From: Defluviitaleaceae bacterium | GTDB lineage: Bacteria > Bacillota > Clostridia > Lachnospirales > WQUN01 | Direction of reading: 5' to 3' | NCBI GenBank assembly: GCA_009783395.1 | Contig: WRHA01000302.1 | Location: forward strand, 1 to 6,438 | DNA: 6,438 bases | Program-made: the position numbers and the translations under genes | Notes under the pieces: model-generated | Database searches by the model: none | What the model saw: the letters and a program-made list of their open reading frames with translations, nothing else | Told to the model about the DNA's origin: nothing | Part shown: in pieces, positions 1 to 5,974 of the stretch | How the letters are laid out: every line of letters starts with the position of its first letter | How positions within the stretch are numbered: the first letter of the stretch is position 1

Positions 1-33
1 CGTCTCGAAGCCGGATGCAATTTCCCGGTCCGG

Positions 34-81
34 AAAAAAAATCGGTGCGGGTAGTGACACTACCCGCACCGATTTTTTTTT
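34..81. terminator. Bidirectional rho-independent terminator
   Basis: A perfect 16-bp stem (41-56 pairs with 58-73, about 14 bp usable around a small loop near 55-59) is preceded by eight A residues (34-41) and followed by nine T residues (73-81). The symmetry lets it terminate transcription from either side. It would close an unseen gene to the left and insulate the chemotaxis block to the right. Positions 1-33 contain no stop codon belonging to a recognisable gene, so the upstream gene probably ends outside the window. Confidence 0.93.
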
Positions 82-121
82 GCGTACTTTTTTACGGCTT
101 TTTTAAATAAACAAAAAAAAC

Positions 122-149
122 TTGCGTAAACCACCGATAGTGTTATTAT
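122..149 (+). promoter_or_regulatory. Putative promoter of cheR (extended -10)
   Basis: An extended -10 element, TG at 141-142 then TATTAT at 144-149 (five of six consensus bases), lies 16 bases after a weak -35, TTGCGT at 122-127. Transcription would start near 156, giving a leader of about 50 nt before cheR. Its place just after the 34-81 terminator fits the start of a new transcription unit. A CCGATAG sequence at 134-140, resembling a sigma-D/sigma-28 motility -10 box, lies inside the same stretch, so the true sigma factor is uncertain. Confidence 0.4.
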
Positions 150-190
150 AGTGGGAGAATCTTTTTTCAGGCAGCGCATATGGTGTGCGC

Positions 191-196
191 AGGGGG
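191..196 (+). promoter_or_regulatory. Ribosome binding site that sets the cheR start
   Basis: AGGGGG lies 11 bases before the ATG at 208. The reading frame is open back to a GTG at 151 that has no such site, and an in-frame GTG at 199 is only two bases from the site. ATG 208 is therefore the best start and gives an N-terminus (MKELTNAEFEKIRAYI) that matches how CheR proteins begin. Confidence 0.7.
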
Positions 197-207
197 ACGT
201 GAAATTC

Positions 208-1023
208 ATGAAAGAGTTAACGAACGCCGAATTCGAAAAAATCCGCGCATATATAAAGGCAAACTTTGGAATTTCACTCAGCGACGAGAAGAAAACGCTC
301 GTACACTCGCGTCTGCGCTCGACATTACAAGAACTTGGAATGTCCACGTTTTCGGATTATTTTGACTATCTGTTGCAAGACAGAACCGGCGAAGCCATGA
401 CGCGCTTTGTGAATAAAATCACCACAAACCACACGTTTTTTATGCGCGAAACCGACCATTTTGATTATTTCCGCGATGTTGTTTTACCTTGGCTTGAGGG
501 AAAATATGCCGCACAAAAGGATGTTCGCTTGTGGTGTACGGCATCGTCGTCGGGCGAGGAACCGGTTACGTTGCAAATTATTTTGCAGGAATATTTCAAA
601 AGAAGCCCCGGATGGAACACGCAAATTTTGGCAAGCGATATTTCGGCGCAAGTGCTGGATAAGGCCGTTGCGGGACGATATGTAACAAACGCACTCGAAA
701 CTTTGCCAAAGGGCTGGCAGTCCGAATATTTTAACAAATACGACGACGAACTTTCCAAAGTCAAAGATTGCATATTAAAGCAAATTGTGTACAGAAAAAT
801 AAACCTTGTTGAACCGTTTCCGTTTCGTAAAACCATGCAAGTAATTTTTTGCAGAAACGTAATGATTTATTTCGACAGCCAAACCCGCGATGCCGTTGTC
901 AAGCGATTTTATGATATTACCGAACCCGGCGGATATTTATTTATAGGGCATTCTGAGTCGATAAGCAATTCGGGCACAAAATACGAATACATTAAGCCCG
1001 CTGTTTACCGAAAACCTCTGTAG
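208..1023 (+). CDS. cheR: CheR, chemotaxis protein methyltransferase
   Basis: This is a cytoplasmic S-adenosylmethionine-dependent enzyme of 271 aa that methylates glutamates in chemoreceptor signalling domains, the adaptation arm of chemotaxis. Residues 1-60 form the helical CheR N-terminal domain. The catalytic domain follows, with the family signature TTNHTFFMRE (72-81), the SAM-binding loop WCTASSSGEEP (109-119), an acidic SAM-ribose site in ASDIS (D144), the FCRNVMIYF strand (214-222) and EPGGYLFIGHSESI (239-252). Length is normal for the family. In the SAM loop the common Gly-Cys-Ser-Thr reads Ala-Ser-Ser-Ser, a mild variation. The family is certain from these motifs; activity is inferred. 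It lies upstream of cheA with a 107-bp gap and no convincing terminator, so co-transcription with cheA-cheW is likely. Confidence 0.96.
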   Translation: MKELTNAEFEKIRAYIKANFGISLSDEKKTLVHSRLRSTLQELGMSTFSDYFDYLLQDRTGEAMTRFVNKITTNHTFFMRETDHFDYFRDVVLPWLEGKYAAQKDVRLWCTASSSGEEPVTLQIILQEYFKRSPGWNTQILASDISAQVLDKAVAGRYVTNALETLPKGWQSEYFNKYDDELSKVKDCILKQIVYRKINLVEPFPFRKTMQVIFCRNVMIYFDSQTRDAVVKRFYDITEPGGYLFIGHSESISNSGTKYEYIKPAVYRKPL

Positions 1024-1130
1024 CGTCAAAGTCTCATTTTAATATAATCTGCGTTTATTTTGTAAAAAACACTTGTTTTTGCAGTCTCTTTGTAGTTTAA
1101 TATACGATAACAAGGGAGGGTGAAATTTCT
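1024..1130 (+). other. cheR-cheA intergenic leader with ribosome binding site
   Basis: This 107-bp AT-rich gap ends in a strong ribosome binding site, AGGGAGGG at 1113-1120, ten bases before the cheA ATG. A perfect TATAAT at 1043-1048 has no recognisable -35 at the right distance. A second possible pair, TTGTTT at 1073-1078 and TTTAAT at 1096-1101 (17-base spacer), is only a four- and five-base match. An extra promoter for cheA is possible but not demonstrated. A 7-bp A/T-only hairpin (1065-1080) is too weak to be a terminator. Confidence 0.35.
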
Positions 1131-3251
1131 ATGACTGACTTCGACAGAGAGTCAATGCTTGAAATGTTCATTTTTGAGATGACTCAGCTCATCGATCAGC
1201 TTGAAGCCACGATAGTCCAAAGTGAATCGGAATATAACATGGATCAGATCAATGAAATATTCCGGGTCATGCACACAATCAAGGGGTCTTCCGCTATGAT
1301 GATGTTCGACAACATCGCAAGCGTGGCTCATTCGATTGAAGATTTATTCTATTACCTGCGAGAAGAAAATCCGCAAGGTTTGGACTTCAAACGCCTGTCA
1401 GACCACGTTTTAAGCGGCGCAGACTTTGTAAAAGAAGAGCTTGCCAAACTTCAAGGCGGGGAAAAACCAAACGGCGACGGCACCGAGCTTGCTTTGGCAA
1501 TCGATAAGTTCCTGCATCAAATTAAAGGTGAGGAAAGCGAAACATCCGCACCTGTCGGCACAGGCAAGAGTGCAGACACAAAGCCCCAAAATATCGGCAC
1601 AACAGGTGAGAATATGCACAAGTACAAGGCAAAAATCTTTTTCCAAGACGGATGCGAAATGGAAAACATCCGCGCATATACGCTTGTACACAACATGCAA
1701 AATTTTGCCGCCGATATTGTGCATGTGCCTGCGGATGTTATCGACGAAAGCACAATTCCGTTAATCCGCAACGAAGGATTCACTGTTGAATTTTCGAGCC
1801 CTCGCGACTACACCTTCGTGTACAACCATTTGGGTGCGACCGTATATCTGCGCGAATTATCTTTAGAGGATTTATCGGCCCCTGAAGATGCGACGATTGA
1901 TGCTGCACCCGAAATTGTCAACACTGAAACCGGCGACATTCATAACATCGACGTTGATATTCCGATGCCCGAAGAGCCTACAATAGAGGAGGAGCATACA
2001 ATGGAAACTCCCACACTCGTTGAAACCTTTGCCCCATCATCTCCGGCCGAAGCGGCGGCATCCGCTGAAGCCGCACAGAAAAAAGCAGGGTCTGCATCGC
2101 ACATGATAAGCGTTAACGTCAACAAACTCGACGCGCTCTTAAATCTCATGGGCGAGCTTGTTATCTCCGAAGCAATGGTTACACAAAACTCCGAGCTTGA
2201 GGGGTTGCAACTCGAAAGCTTCAATAAAGAAACGCGTCAACTGCGCAAAATTATTTCAAACTTGCAGCAAACCGTCATGCAAATGCGGATGGTTCCGCTG
2301 TCTGCGACATTTTTCCGGATGCATCGCATCGTGCGGGACATGTGTCGCCAGCTCGACAAAGACGTACAGCTTGATATCGTCGGCGAGGAAACCGAAGTCG
2401 ACAAAAACATAATTGAACACATCGCCGACCCGATTATGCACATTATCCGTAACTCTATCGACCACGGTGTCGAGCTTCCCGCCGAGCGCAAGGAGCGCGG
2501 CAAGGCGGCAAAAGCACGTGTTTTGCTCGAGGCGAAAAATGCAGGCGGCGACGTTCTTATCATTATCAAAGACGACGGGCGCGGCATAAACACCCAAAAG
2601 GTGTTGGCCAAAGCAAAAGCGAACGGGCTAACGTCCAAACCCGATGCCGAATACACCGACAGGGAAATTCAGCAATTCATTTTCCTTCCCGGTTTTTCAA
2701 CAAACGACCAAGTTACGGCATTTTCCGGGCGCGGCGTGGGCATGGATGTTGTGTCGAGCAATCTGGAAATTGTCGGCGGAACCGCGCTTGTTGATTCGGT
2801 TCCCGGCGAAGGCACGACCTTCACACTAAAAATCCCCCTCACCCTCACAATTCAAGAAGGCATGAGCGTCTTGGTTGCCGGTGCGCAATATACAATTCCC
2901 ATCGCAAACATTATCAAATCGTTCAAAGCGCGGCCGGAGGATCTTTTCACCGACCCAAGCGGAAACGAAATGATTACCAACCGCGGCGAAATTTATAACA
3001 TCGTTCGCTTGCACGATTTCTTCAACATTGACGGAGCGGTTACAGACGTCTGCGAAGGCACGTTAATACAGCTTGAAAACGGCGAACATGTTGTTTGCAT
3101 GTTGGTGGATGAGCTTATCGGACAACAGCAAGCGGTTGTTAAGCCCATGCCCAAATATTTCAAAAAAGTACGCGGCCTAAGCGGCTGTACTCTTCTGGGC
3201 AACGGCGACATAAGTCTAATAATCGACGTAGCCGGATTCTTTGACAAATAG
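1131..3251 (+). CDS. cheA: CheA, chemotaxis sensor histidine kinase (P1-P5)
   Basis: This 706-aa cytoplasmic kinase, working with receptors and CheW, autophosphorylates on histidine and passes the phosphate to CheY/CheB-type regulators. P1 (about 1-105) carries H48 in HTIKGSS, with K51, H67 and E70 at the positions known from E. coli CheA. P2 (about 163-245), after a polar linker, resembles the CheY-binding ferredoxin-like domain. A long acidic then Ala-rich linker (246-323) leads to the P3 dimerisation helices (325-390). The P4 ATPase has an N box with N441 (HIIRNSIDHGVE), G1 DDGRG (481-485), F-box FIFLPGF (516-522), G2 GRGVGMD (533-539) and GEGTTF (559-564). P5 (about 575-706) is CheW-like. 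All key catalytic residues are present. In-frame internal starts with ribosome binding sites occur at codons 162 and 291. Confidence 0.98.
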   Translation: MTDFDRESMLEMFIFEMTQLIDQLEATIVQSESEYNMDQINEIFRVMHTIKGSSAMMMFDNIASVAHSIEDLFYYLREENPQGLDFKRLSDHVLSGADFVKEELAKLQGGEKPNGDGTELALAIDKFLHQIKGEESETSAPVGTGKSADTKPQNIGTTGENMHKYKAKIFFQDGCEMENIRAYTLVHNMQNFAADIVHVPADVIDESTIPLIRNEGFTVEFSSPRDYTFVYNHLGATVYLRELSLEDLSAPEDATIDAAPEIVNTETGDIHNIDVDIPMPEEPTIEEEHTMETPTLVETFAPSSPAEAAASAEAAQKKAGSASHMISVNVNKLDALLNLMGELVISEAMVTQNSELEGLQLESFNKETRQLRKIISNLQQTVMQMRMVPLSATFFRMHRIVRDMCRQLDKDVQLDIVGEETEVDKNIIEHIADPIMHIIRNSIDHGVELPAERKERGKAAKARVLLEAKNAGGDVLIIIKDDGRGINTQKVLAKAKANGLTSKPDAEYTDREIQQFIFLPGFSTNDQVTAFSGRGVGMDVVSSNLEIVGGTALVDSVPGEGTTFTLKIPLTLTIQEGMSVLVAGAQYTIPIANIIKSFKARPEDLFTDPSGNEMITNRGEIYNIVRLHDFFNIDGAVTDVCEGTLIQLENGEHVVCMLVDELIGQQQAVVKPMPKYFKKVRGLSGCTLLGNGDISLIIDVAGFFDK
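1987..2003 (+). promoter_or_regulatory. Internal in-frame ribosome binding site and ATG inside cheA
   Basis: A perfect AGGAGG (1987-1992) lies eight bases before ATG 2001-2003, codon 291 of cheA. Translation from here would give a 416-aa protein with only P3, P4 and P5. The site falls in the linker between P2 and P3, so the product would be a clean set of domains. E. coli cheA is known to make a short form from an internal start, though that one loses only part of P1. The three consecutive GAG glutamate codons here could also produce the motif by chance, so use of the site is inferred. Confidence 0.45.
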
Positions 3252-3263
3252 GGAGGTATAGCC

Positions 3264-3734
3264 ATGGCTGCCATACAGAATTTTTTTGAAGAAAAGCAAT
3301 TGGATGACACAATAAAGGATCAATACTTGACCTTCGCCATCGAAGACGAAGATTATGGCGTAGAGATTGCGTATGTAAAGGAAATTATAAAAATGCAATC
3401 GATAACGAAGGTTCCAGACATGCCGAACTTCATCGAAGGCATAACAAACCTTCGCGGTGACTTAATCGGTGTTCTTGACGTACGCAAGCGTTTTGGAAAG
3501 CCGTTTAAGGAACACGACGAAGAAACCTGCATCATTGTAATCAATTACGGCGATTACACCTTGGGCATGATTGTTGACGCGGTGCAAGAAACTGCAATAA
3601 TCCCGGAGGAAAGAATCGCCCCACCGCCAAGCGCGAAACTAAGCTACGCCAACCAATTCGTGCGCAACATTGGAAAAGTCGGCGAGGATGTAAAACTCCT
3701 TCTCGACGTAGAACGCTTCCTAGCACAAGATTAG
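3264..3734 (+). CDS. cheW: CheW, chemotaxis coupling protein
   Basis: This 156-aa cytoplasmic adaptor bridges CheA's P5 domain and chemoreceptor tips in signalling arrays. The whole protein is one CheW domain. It starts with the typical YLTFAIEDEDYGVEIAYVKEI (21-41) and includes the hallmark NLRGDLIGVLDVRKRFG (62-78) with R64 at the conserved receptor/CheA interface. VDAVQE (104-109) and a C-terminal KLLLDVERFL strand-helix follow. Length is normal. GGGAGG (3251-3256) lies seven bases before the ATG and overlaps the last base of the cheA stop codon, so translation is probably coupled and the CheA:CheW ratio controlled. A terminator follows at 3856-3899. The usual Gly in the RGIGK motif near the C-terminus is Asn (RNIGK, 134-138). 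Confidence 0.97.
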   Translation: MAAIQNFFEEKQLDDTIKDQYLTFAIEDEDYGVEIAYVKEIIKMQSITKVPDMPNFIEGITNLRGDLIGVLDVRKRFGKPFKEHDEETCIIVINYGDYTLGMIVDAVQETAIIPEERIAPPPSAKLSYANQFVRNIGKVGEDVKLLLDVERFLAQD

Positions 3735-3742
3735 GCACGCCA

Positions 3743-3758
3743 GCACGCCAAGCGTGCA
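3743..3758 (+). repeat. 16-bp inverted repeat, left copy (hairpin-forming)
   Basis: The sequence GCACGCCAAGCGTGCA recurs exactly in reverse complement at 3919-3934. Each copy is itself a near palindrome with a 6-bp GCACGC/GCGTGC stem and a 3-base loop. This copy sits nine bases after the cheW stop and follows a partial duplicate (GGCACGCCA at 3734-3742). The two copies could also pair with each other around the 160-bp middle segment. Confidence 0.8.
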
Positions 3759-3807
3759 TTGGACACCGTGGACATCTTGCGGCAACTAACATTACGTCTC
3801 GAAGGGC

Positions 3808-3826
3808 GCGGGCAAAGAACGCCCGC
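3808..3826 (+). other. Small GC-rich hairpin in the cheW 3' region
   Basis: GCGGGC (3808-3813) and GCCCGC (3821-3826) form a 6-bp all-GC stem with a 7-base loop. It lies between the left inverted repeat and the cheW terminator and has no T tract, so it is not itself a terminator. It may protect or structure the cheW mRNA end, or be part of an intergenic repeat element. Confidence 0.4.
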
Positions 3827-3855
3827 CATTGCCGGATACGGTTTATCGTCCTATA

Positions 3856-3899
3856 AAGATCCCCGATAGTATCGATTTGATGCTGCCGGGGATTTTTTT
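3856..3899 (+). terminator. Rho-independent terminator of the chemotaxis block
   Basis: The 7-bp stem ATCCCCG (3859-3865) pairs with CGGGGAT (3887-3893), extended outward by A-T pairs. A second inner stem (3868-3872 with 3880-3884, including one G-T pair) lies above a small internal loop. A run of seven T residues (3893-3899) follows. It lies about 120 bases after the cheW stop and points in the same direction as cheW. Confidence 0.85.
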
Positions 3900-3918
3900 G
3901 TGGCTTAGAAGCGACCGC

Positions 3919-3934
3919 TGCACGCTTGGCGTGC
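3919..3934 (-). repeat. 16-bp inverted repeat, right copy (hairpin-forming)
   Basis: This is the exact reverse complement of 3743-3758, with the same 6-bp stem and 3-base loop. It lies 43 bases before the start codon of the downstream protease gene, just upstream of where a promoter for that gene would be expected. It could therefore be a regulatory site, an mRNA hairpin or the end of a small repeat element. Confidence 0.8.
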
Positions 3935-3965
3935 ATATACATAGACTGAATTAGCGATATTGGGC

Positions 3966-3980
3966 GGGGGCGAGATTGTG
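3966..3980 (+). promoter_or_regulatory. Ribosome binding site that sets the protease GTG start
   Basis: GGGGG (3966-3970) with a seven-base spacer precedes GTG 3978-3980. The only other in-frame start upstream, TTG 3960, would place this purine tract inside the coding region and has no site of its own. There is no ATG near the N-terminus, and the prodomain begins directly after this GTG. Confidence 0.65.
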
Positions 3981-5669
3981 ACAATACAAGAGTTTGCTAA
4001 CCAACCGTATGTGATTCAATTATACACAAAGAACGGGCCTGCGTTTGCTAACAAGGTCAGCCATCTGCCCTACGTGAGGGTGGGAAAAATTGTTCGCGGC
4101 GATTACTCGGTTTTGTACGTGGACAGCAGGCGCATTAATGATTTGGCTGTGGATTTAGGTACGGCCTCCGCCGAGCTTTTTCCAAAAGCATTAACGCTCC
4201 TCGGGCGAGCGAGCCTGGATGCATCCGAGATCACGCGGCTTCAACAGCATCCGCATTTGGGTTTGCGCGGTCGCGGCACGCTTGTAGGAATTATTGATAC
4301 CGGTATAGATTTTACAAAAACTGCCTTCATACACGAGGACGGCACCAGCAAAATAAAATATTTATGGGATCAGTCGATTGAAGGAAACAGTCCGGATGAT
4401 TTTTTTTTCGGCAGTGAATTCACCAATGAACAAATTAATCAAGCACTGCAAACGGACTACCCTACAGATATTGTGCCATCAACAGATACGGTAGGGCATG
4501 GTACTTTTCTGGCATCTGTTGCGGCAAGCAGATTAGATTCCGAATACATCGGTGCGGCACCGGACGCGGATTTGATTGTTGTAAAACTTAGAAGGATGCA
4601 AAAATTTTTCTATAATTTTTATTGTCTGCCGGATAGTCAGGAAAATGTTTTTTCGGGCGTTGATGTTATCCTTGCGATTGAATATATGATTGACAGGGCA
4701 CTCGAGCTTAAAATGCCGCTGGCTGTATGCATCGGACTGGGCTCAAATTTGGCGGGGCATGACAGCTTTTCCTTTCTCGACCAATATATCTCCGTAGTTT
4801 CTCCGCTAACAGGAATATGCATTTGTACCGGAGCCGGAAACGAAAGTTATGCCGGGCATCACGCAAGCGGTGTTTTGTCGGAAACAAATGAGATTGAGAC
4901 TGTCCAGCTCCGTGTACCCGAAAATGCAAACGATTTCATGCTGAATGTAATTGTAGGTCCGCCGGACAGGATGTCCGTATCCCTAAAATCTCCAACGGGT
5001 GAAATTATACCGCGTGCCGTTGCAAGATCCGGGTCGATAACGGAAACAGATCTTATATTGGAACACTCGAAAATAATAGTTGAATACCATTTTCCGGTAT
5101 CCGGCTCCGGCATCCAACTAATTGTGGTCAAAATTCTGCGTCCAACACCCGGTATATGGGATATAAATTTACACGGGGATATTATTGTCAGCGGAATTTA
5201 TAATATTTGGCTTCCCATAACGGGGTTATCGTCCCCCGGTTTGCAATTTTTAACACCGGATCCTTATGTAACCGTTACCGTGCCGGGGACATCAACCGGA
5301 AGCATTACATGCGGTGCATATAATCATAGAGACGGCGGATTGTACAGCCGTTCATCCTGGGGGCCGACCAGAATTGCGCAAGGCAAACCTGATTTGGTTG
5401 CACCCGGAGTCGACGTGGCCGGATTTTATCCTGTAGGCAACGGAACAATGACGGGCACCAGCGTGGCAACGGCAATAACAGCCGGGGCATGTGCATTAAT
5501 GTTGCAATGGGGAATAGTGGAAGGAAATGACGTAAGCCTCAATACAAACCGCATAAAAGCTGCCCTGATAAGGGGTTGTCGACGCGAAACCCATAACCGA
5601 TACCCAAATCACCAATGGGGCTTTGGCAAACTGGATTTATTCAACACATTCATGCAGTTTCGAAAATAA
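3978..5669 (+). CDS. Csp-like S8 (subtilisin family) serine protease
   Basis: This 563-aa subtilase has its GTG start seven bases after GGGGG (3966-3970); the frame is open to a TTG at 3960 with no ribosome binding site. Residues 1-90 look like a Csp-type prodomain. The catalytic triad is intact: D107 in GIIDTGID, H174 in GHGTFLAS, S495 in TGTSVATA, with oxyanion Asn288 in GAGNES. About 305-420 is a beta-rich insert resembling the jellyroll domain of Csp proteases, before the Ser region and the RYPNHQWGFGKLDL ending. Csp proteases in Clostridia activate cortex hydrolases during spore germination; length and architecture match (about 560 aa, no signal peptide or membrane segment). Clostridia also carry Csp paralogues of unknown role, so the substrate is inferred. 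There is no neighbouring spore gene to support it. A nine-T tract lies at 4400-4408. Confidence 0.88.
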   Translation: MTIQEFANQPYVIQLYTKNGPAFANKVSHLPYVRVGKIVRGDYSVLYVDSRRINDLAVDLGTASAELFPKALTLLGRASLDASEITRLQQHPHLGLRGRGTLVGIIDTGIDFTKTAFIHEDGTSKIKYLWDQSIEGNSPDDFFFGSEFTNEQINQALQTDYPTDIVPSTDTVGHGTFLASVAASRLDSEYIGAAPDADLIVVKLRRMQKFFYNFYCLPDSQENVFSGVDVILAIEYMIDRALELKMPLAVCIGLGSNLAGHDSFSFLDQYISVVSPLTGICICTGAGNESYAGHHASGVLSETNEIETVQLRVPENANDFMLNVIVGPPDRMSVSLKSPTGEIIPRAVARSGSITETDLILEHSKIIVEYHFPVSGSGIQLIVVKILRPTPGIWDINLHGDIIVSGIYNIWLPITGLSSPGLQFLTPDPYVTVTVPGTSTGSITCGAYNHRDGGLYSRSSWGPTRIAQGKPDLVAPGVDVAGFYPVGNGTMTGTSVATAITAGACALMLQWGIVEGNDVSLNTNRIKAALIRGCRRETHNRYPNHQWGFGKLDLFNTFMQFRK

Positions 5670-5684
5670 AGCACGTCAATGATT

Positions 5685-5855
5685 TCACGCGAGGAAAAGA
5701 TATTCGTTCCCGTCACGTTCGGAAATGCCGACGCCTTGTATGCCGCCTTGTCGTGCCAAAGCCACACCTTCGGCACTACTTAGGGTTTGACCGTTTGATA
5801 ACTGATAACCAACTACCGCCCCGTCCTCTTTCACGAGGCCTGTAATATTTACCAT
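5685..5855 (-). CDS. Small DUF3892-like protein, C-terminally short
   Basis: This 56-aa minus-strand ORF starts at ATG 5855-5853. A canonical AAGGAG (complement of 5864-5869) lies eight bases upstream, which is good evidence that it is translated. The protein begins MVNITGLVKEDGAVVGYQLS and continues with a GQTLSSAEGVALARQGGIQGVGIS segment, ending in DGNEYLFLA. This follows the DUF3892 pattern, a small Firmicutes and phage-associated family of unknown function: a beta hairpin, a helix ending in A-x-Q-G-x-I-x-G-V, then G-x-E-Y-L. The usual tail after E-Y-L (an RS-x-PDG then NNL-x-NLP stretch) is missing. It is therefore either a short variant or a truncated gene. It converges on the protease gene with 15 bases between stop codons and no terminator. 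Family assignment is from remembered sequence pattern only. Confidence 0.6.
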   Translation of the reverse strand: MVNITGLVKEDGAVVGYQLSNGQTLSSAEGVALARQGGIQGVGISERDGNEYLFLA

Positions 5856-5974
5856 TTTGCCATCTCCTTAAAATACTCTTATGGCATTATCCCCAATTTT
5901 TGACATATTGATCCACCGGCAATCTCAAGAAAACAGCAATCGAGGGGGCAACAAACTCACGGCAACAAAAAGAT
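5856..5974. other. Divergent intergenic region
   Basis: Apart from the minus-strand ribosome binding site (5864-5869), little is recognisable. On the plus strand TTGACA (5900-5905) is a perfect -35 box, but no good -10 follows at 16-18 bases. On the minus strand GATAAT-like and TATGTC-like boxes lack matching -35 elements. The frame of the following coiled-coil ORF stays open back to a TGA at 5909-5911 without a usable start codon. Confidence 0.3.

Noticed and set aside
60..347. 95-aa minus-strand open frame over the cheR leader
   Set aside because: It runs into the 34-81 terminator and overlaps the cheR N-terminus. No domain is visible.
465..836. 123-aa minus-strand open frame inside cheR
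   Set aside because: It is fully covered by a well-supported cheR frame and has no recognisable domain.
1065..1080. A/T-only hairpin in the cheR-cheA gap as a terminator
   Set aside because: The 7-bp stem is nearly all A-T pairs with a 2-base loop, too unstable for termination, and a cheA ribosome binding site follows.
1085..1110. Sigma-D-like box (ACGATAA at 1104-1110) before cheA
   Set aside because: It matches only five of seven bases and no TAAA-like -35 lies at the required distance.
3730..3956. ATTAG at 3730-3734 and 3951-3954 region as target-site duplication around the inverted repeats
   Set aside because: The match is only four to five bases, it is not adjacent to the repeat ends, and there is no transposase.
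3541..3984. 147-aa minus-strand open frame across the cheW end and the intergenic repeats
   Set aside because: It overlaps cheW and the terminator, has an Arg-rich composition typical of a shadow frame, and its start overlaps the protease ribosome binding site.
5615..5845. 76-aa plus-strand open frame at the protease end
   Set aside because: It is antisense to the minus-strand ORF that has a proper ribosome binding site, and its first part is an out-of-frame reading of the protease.
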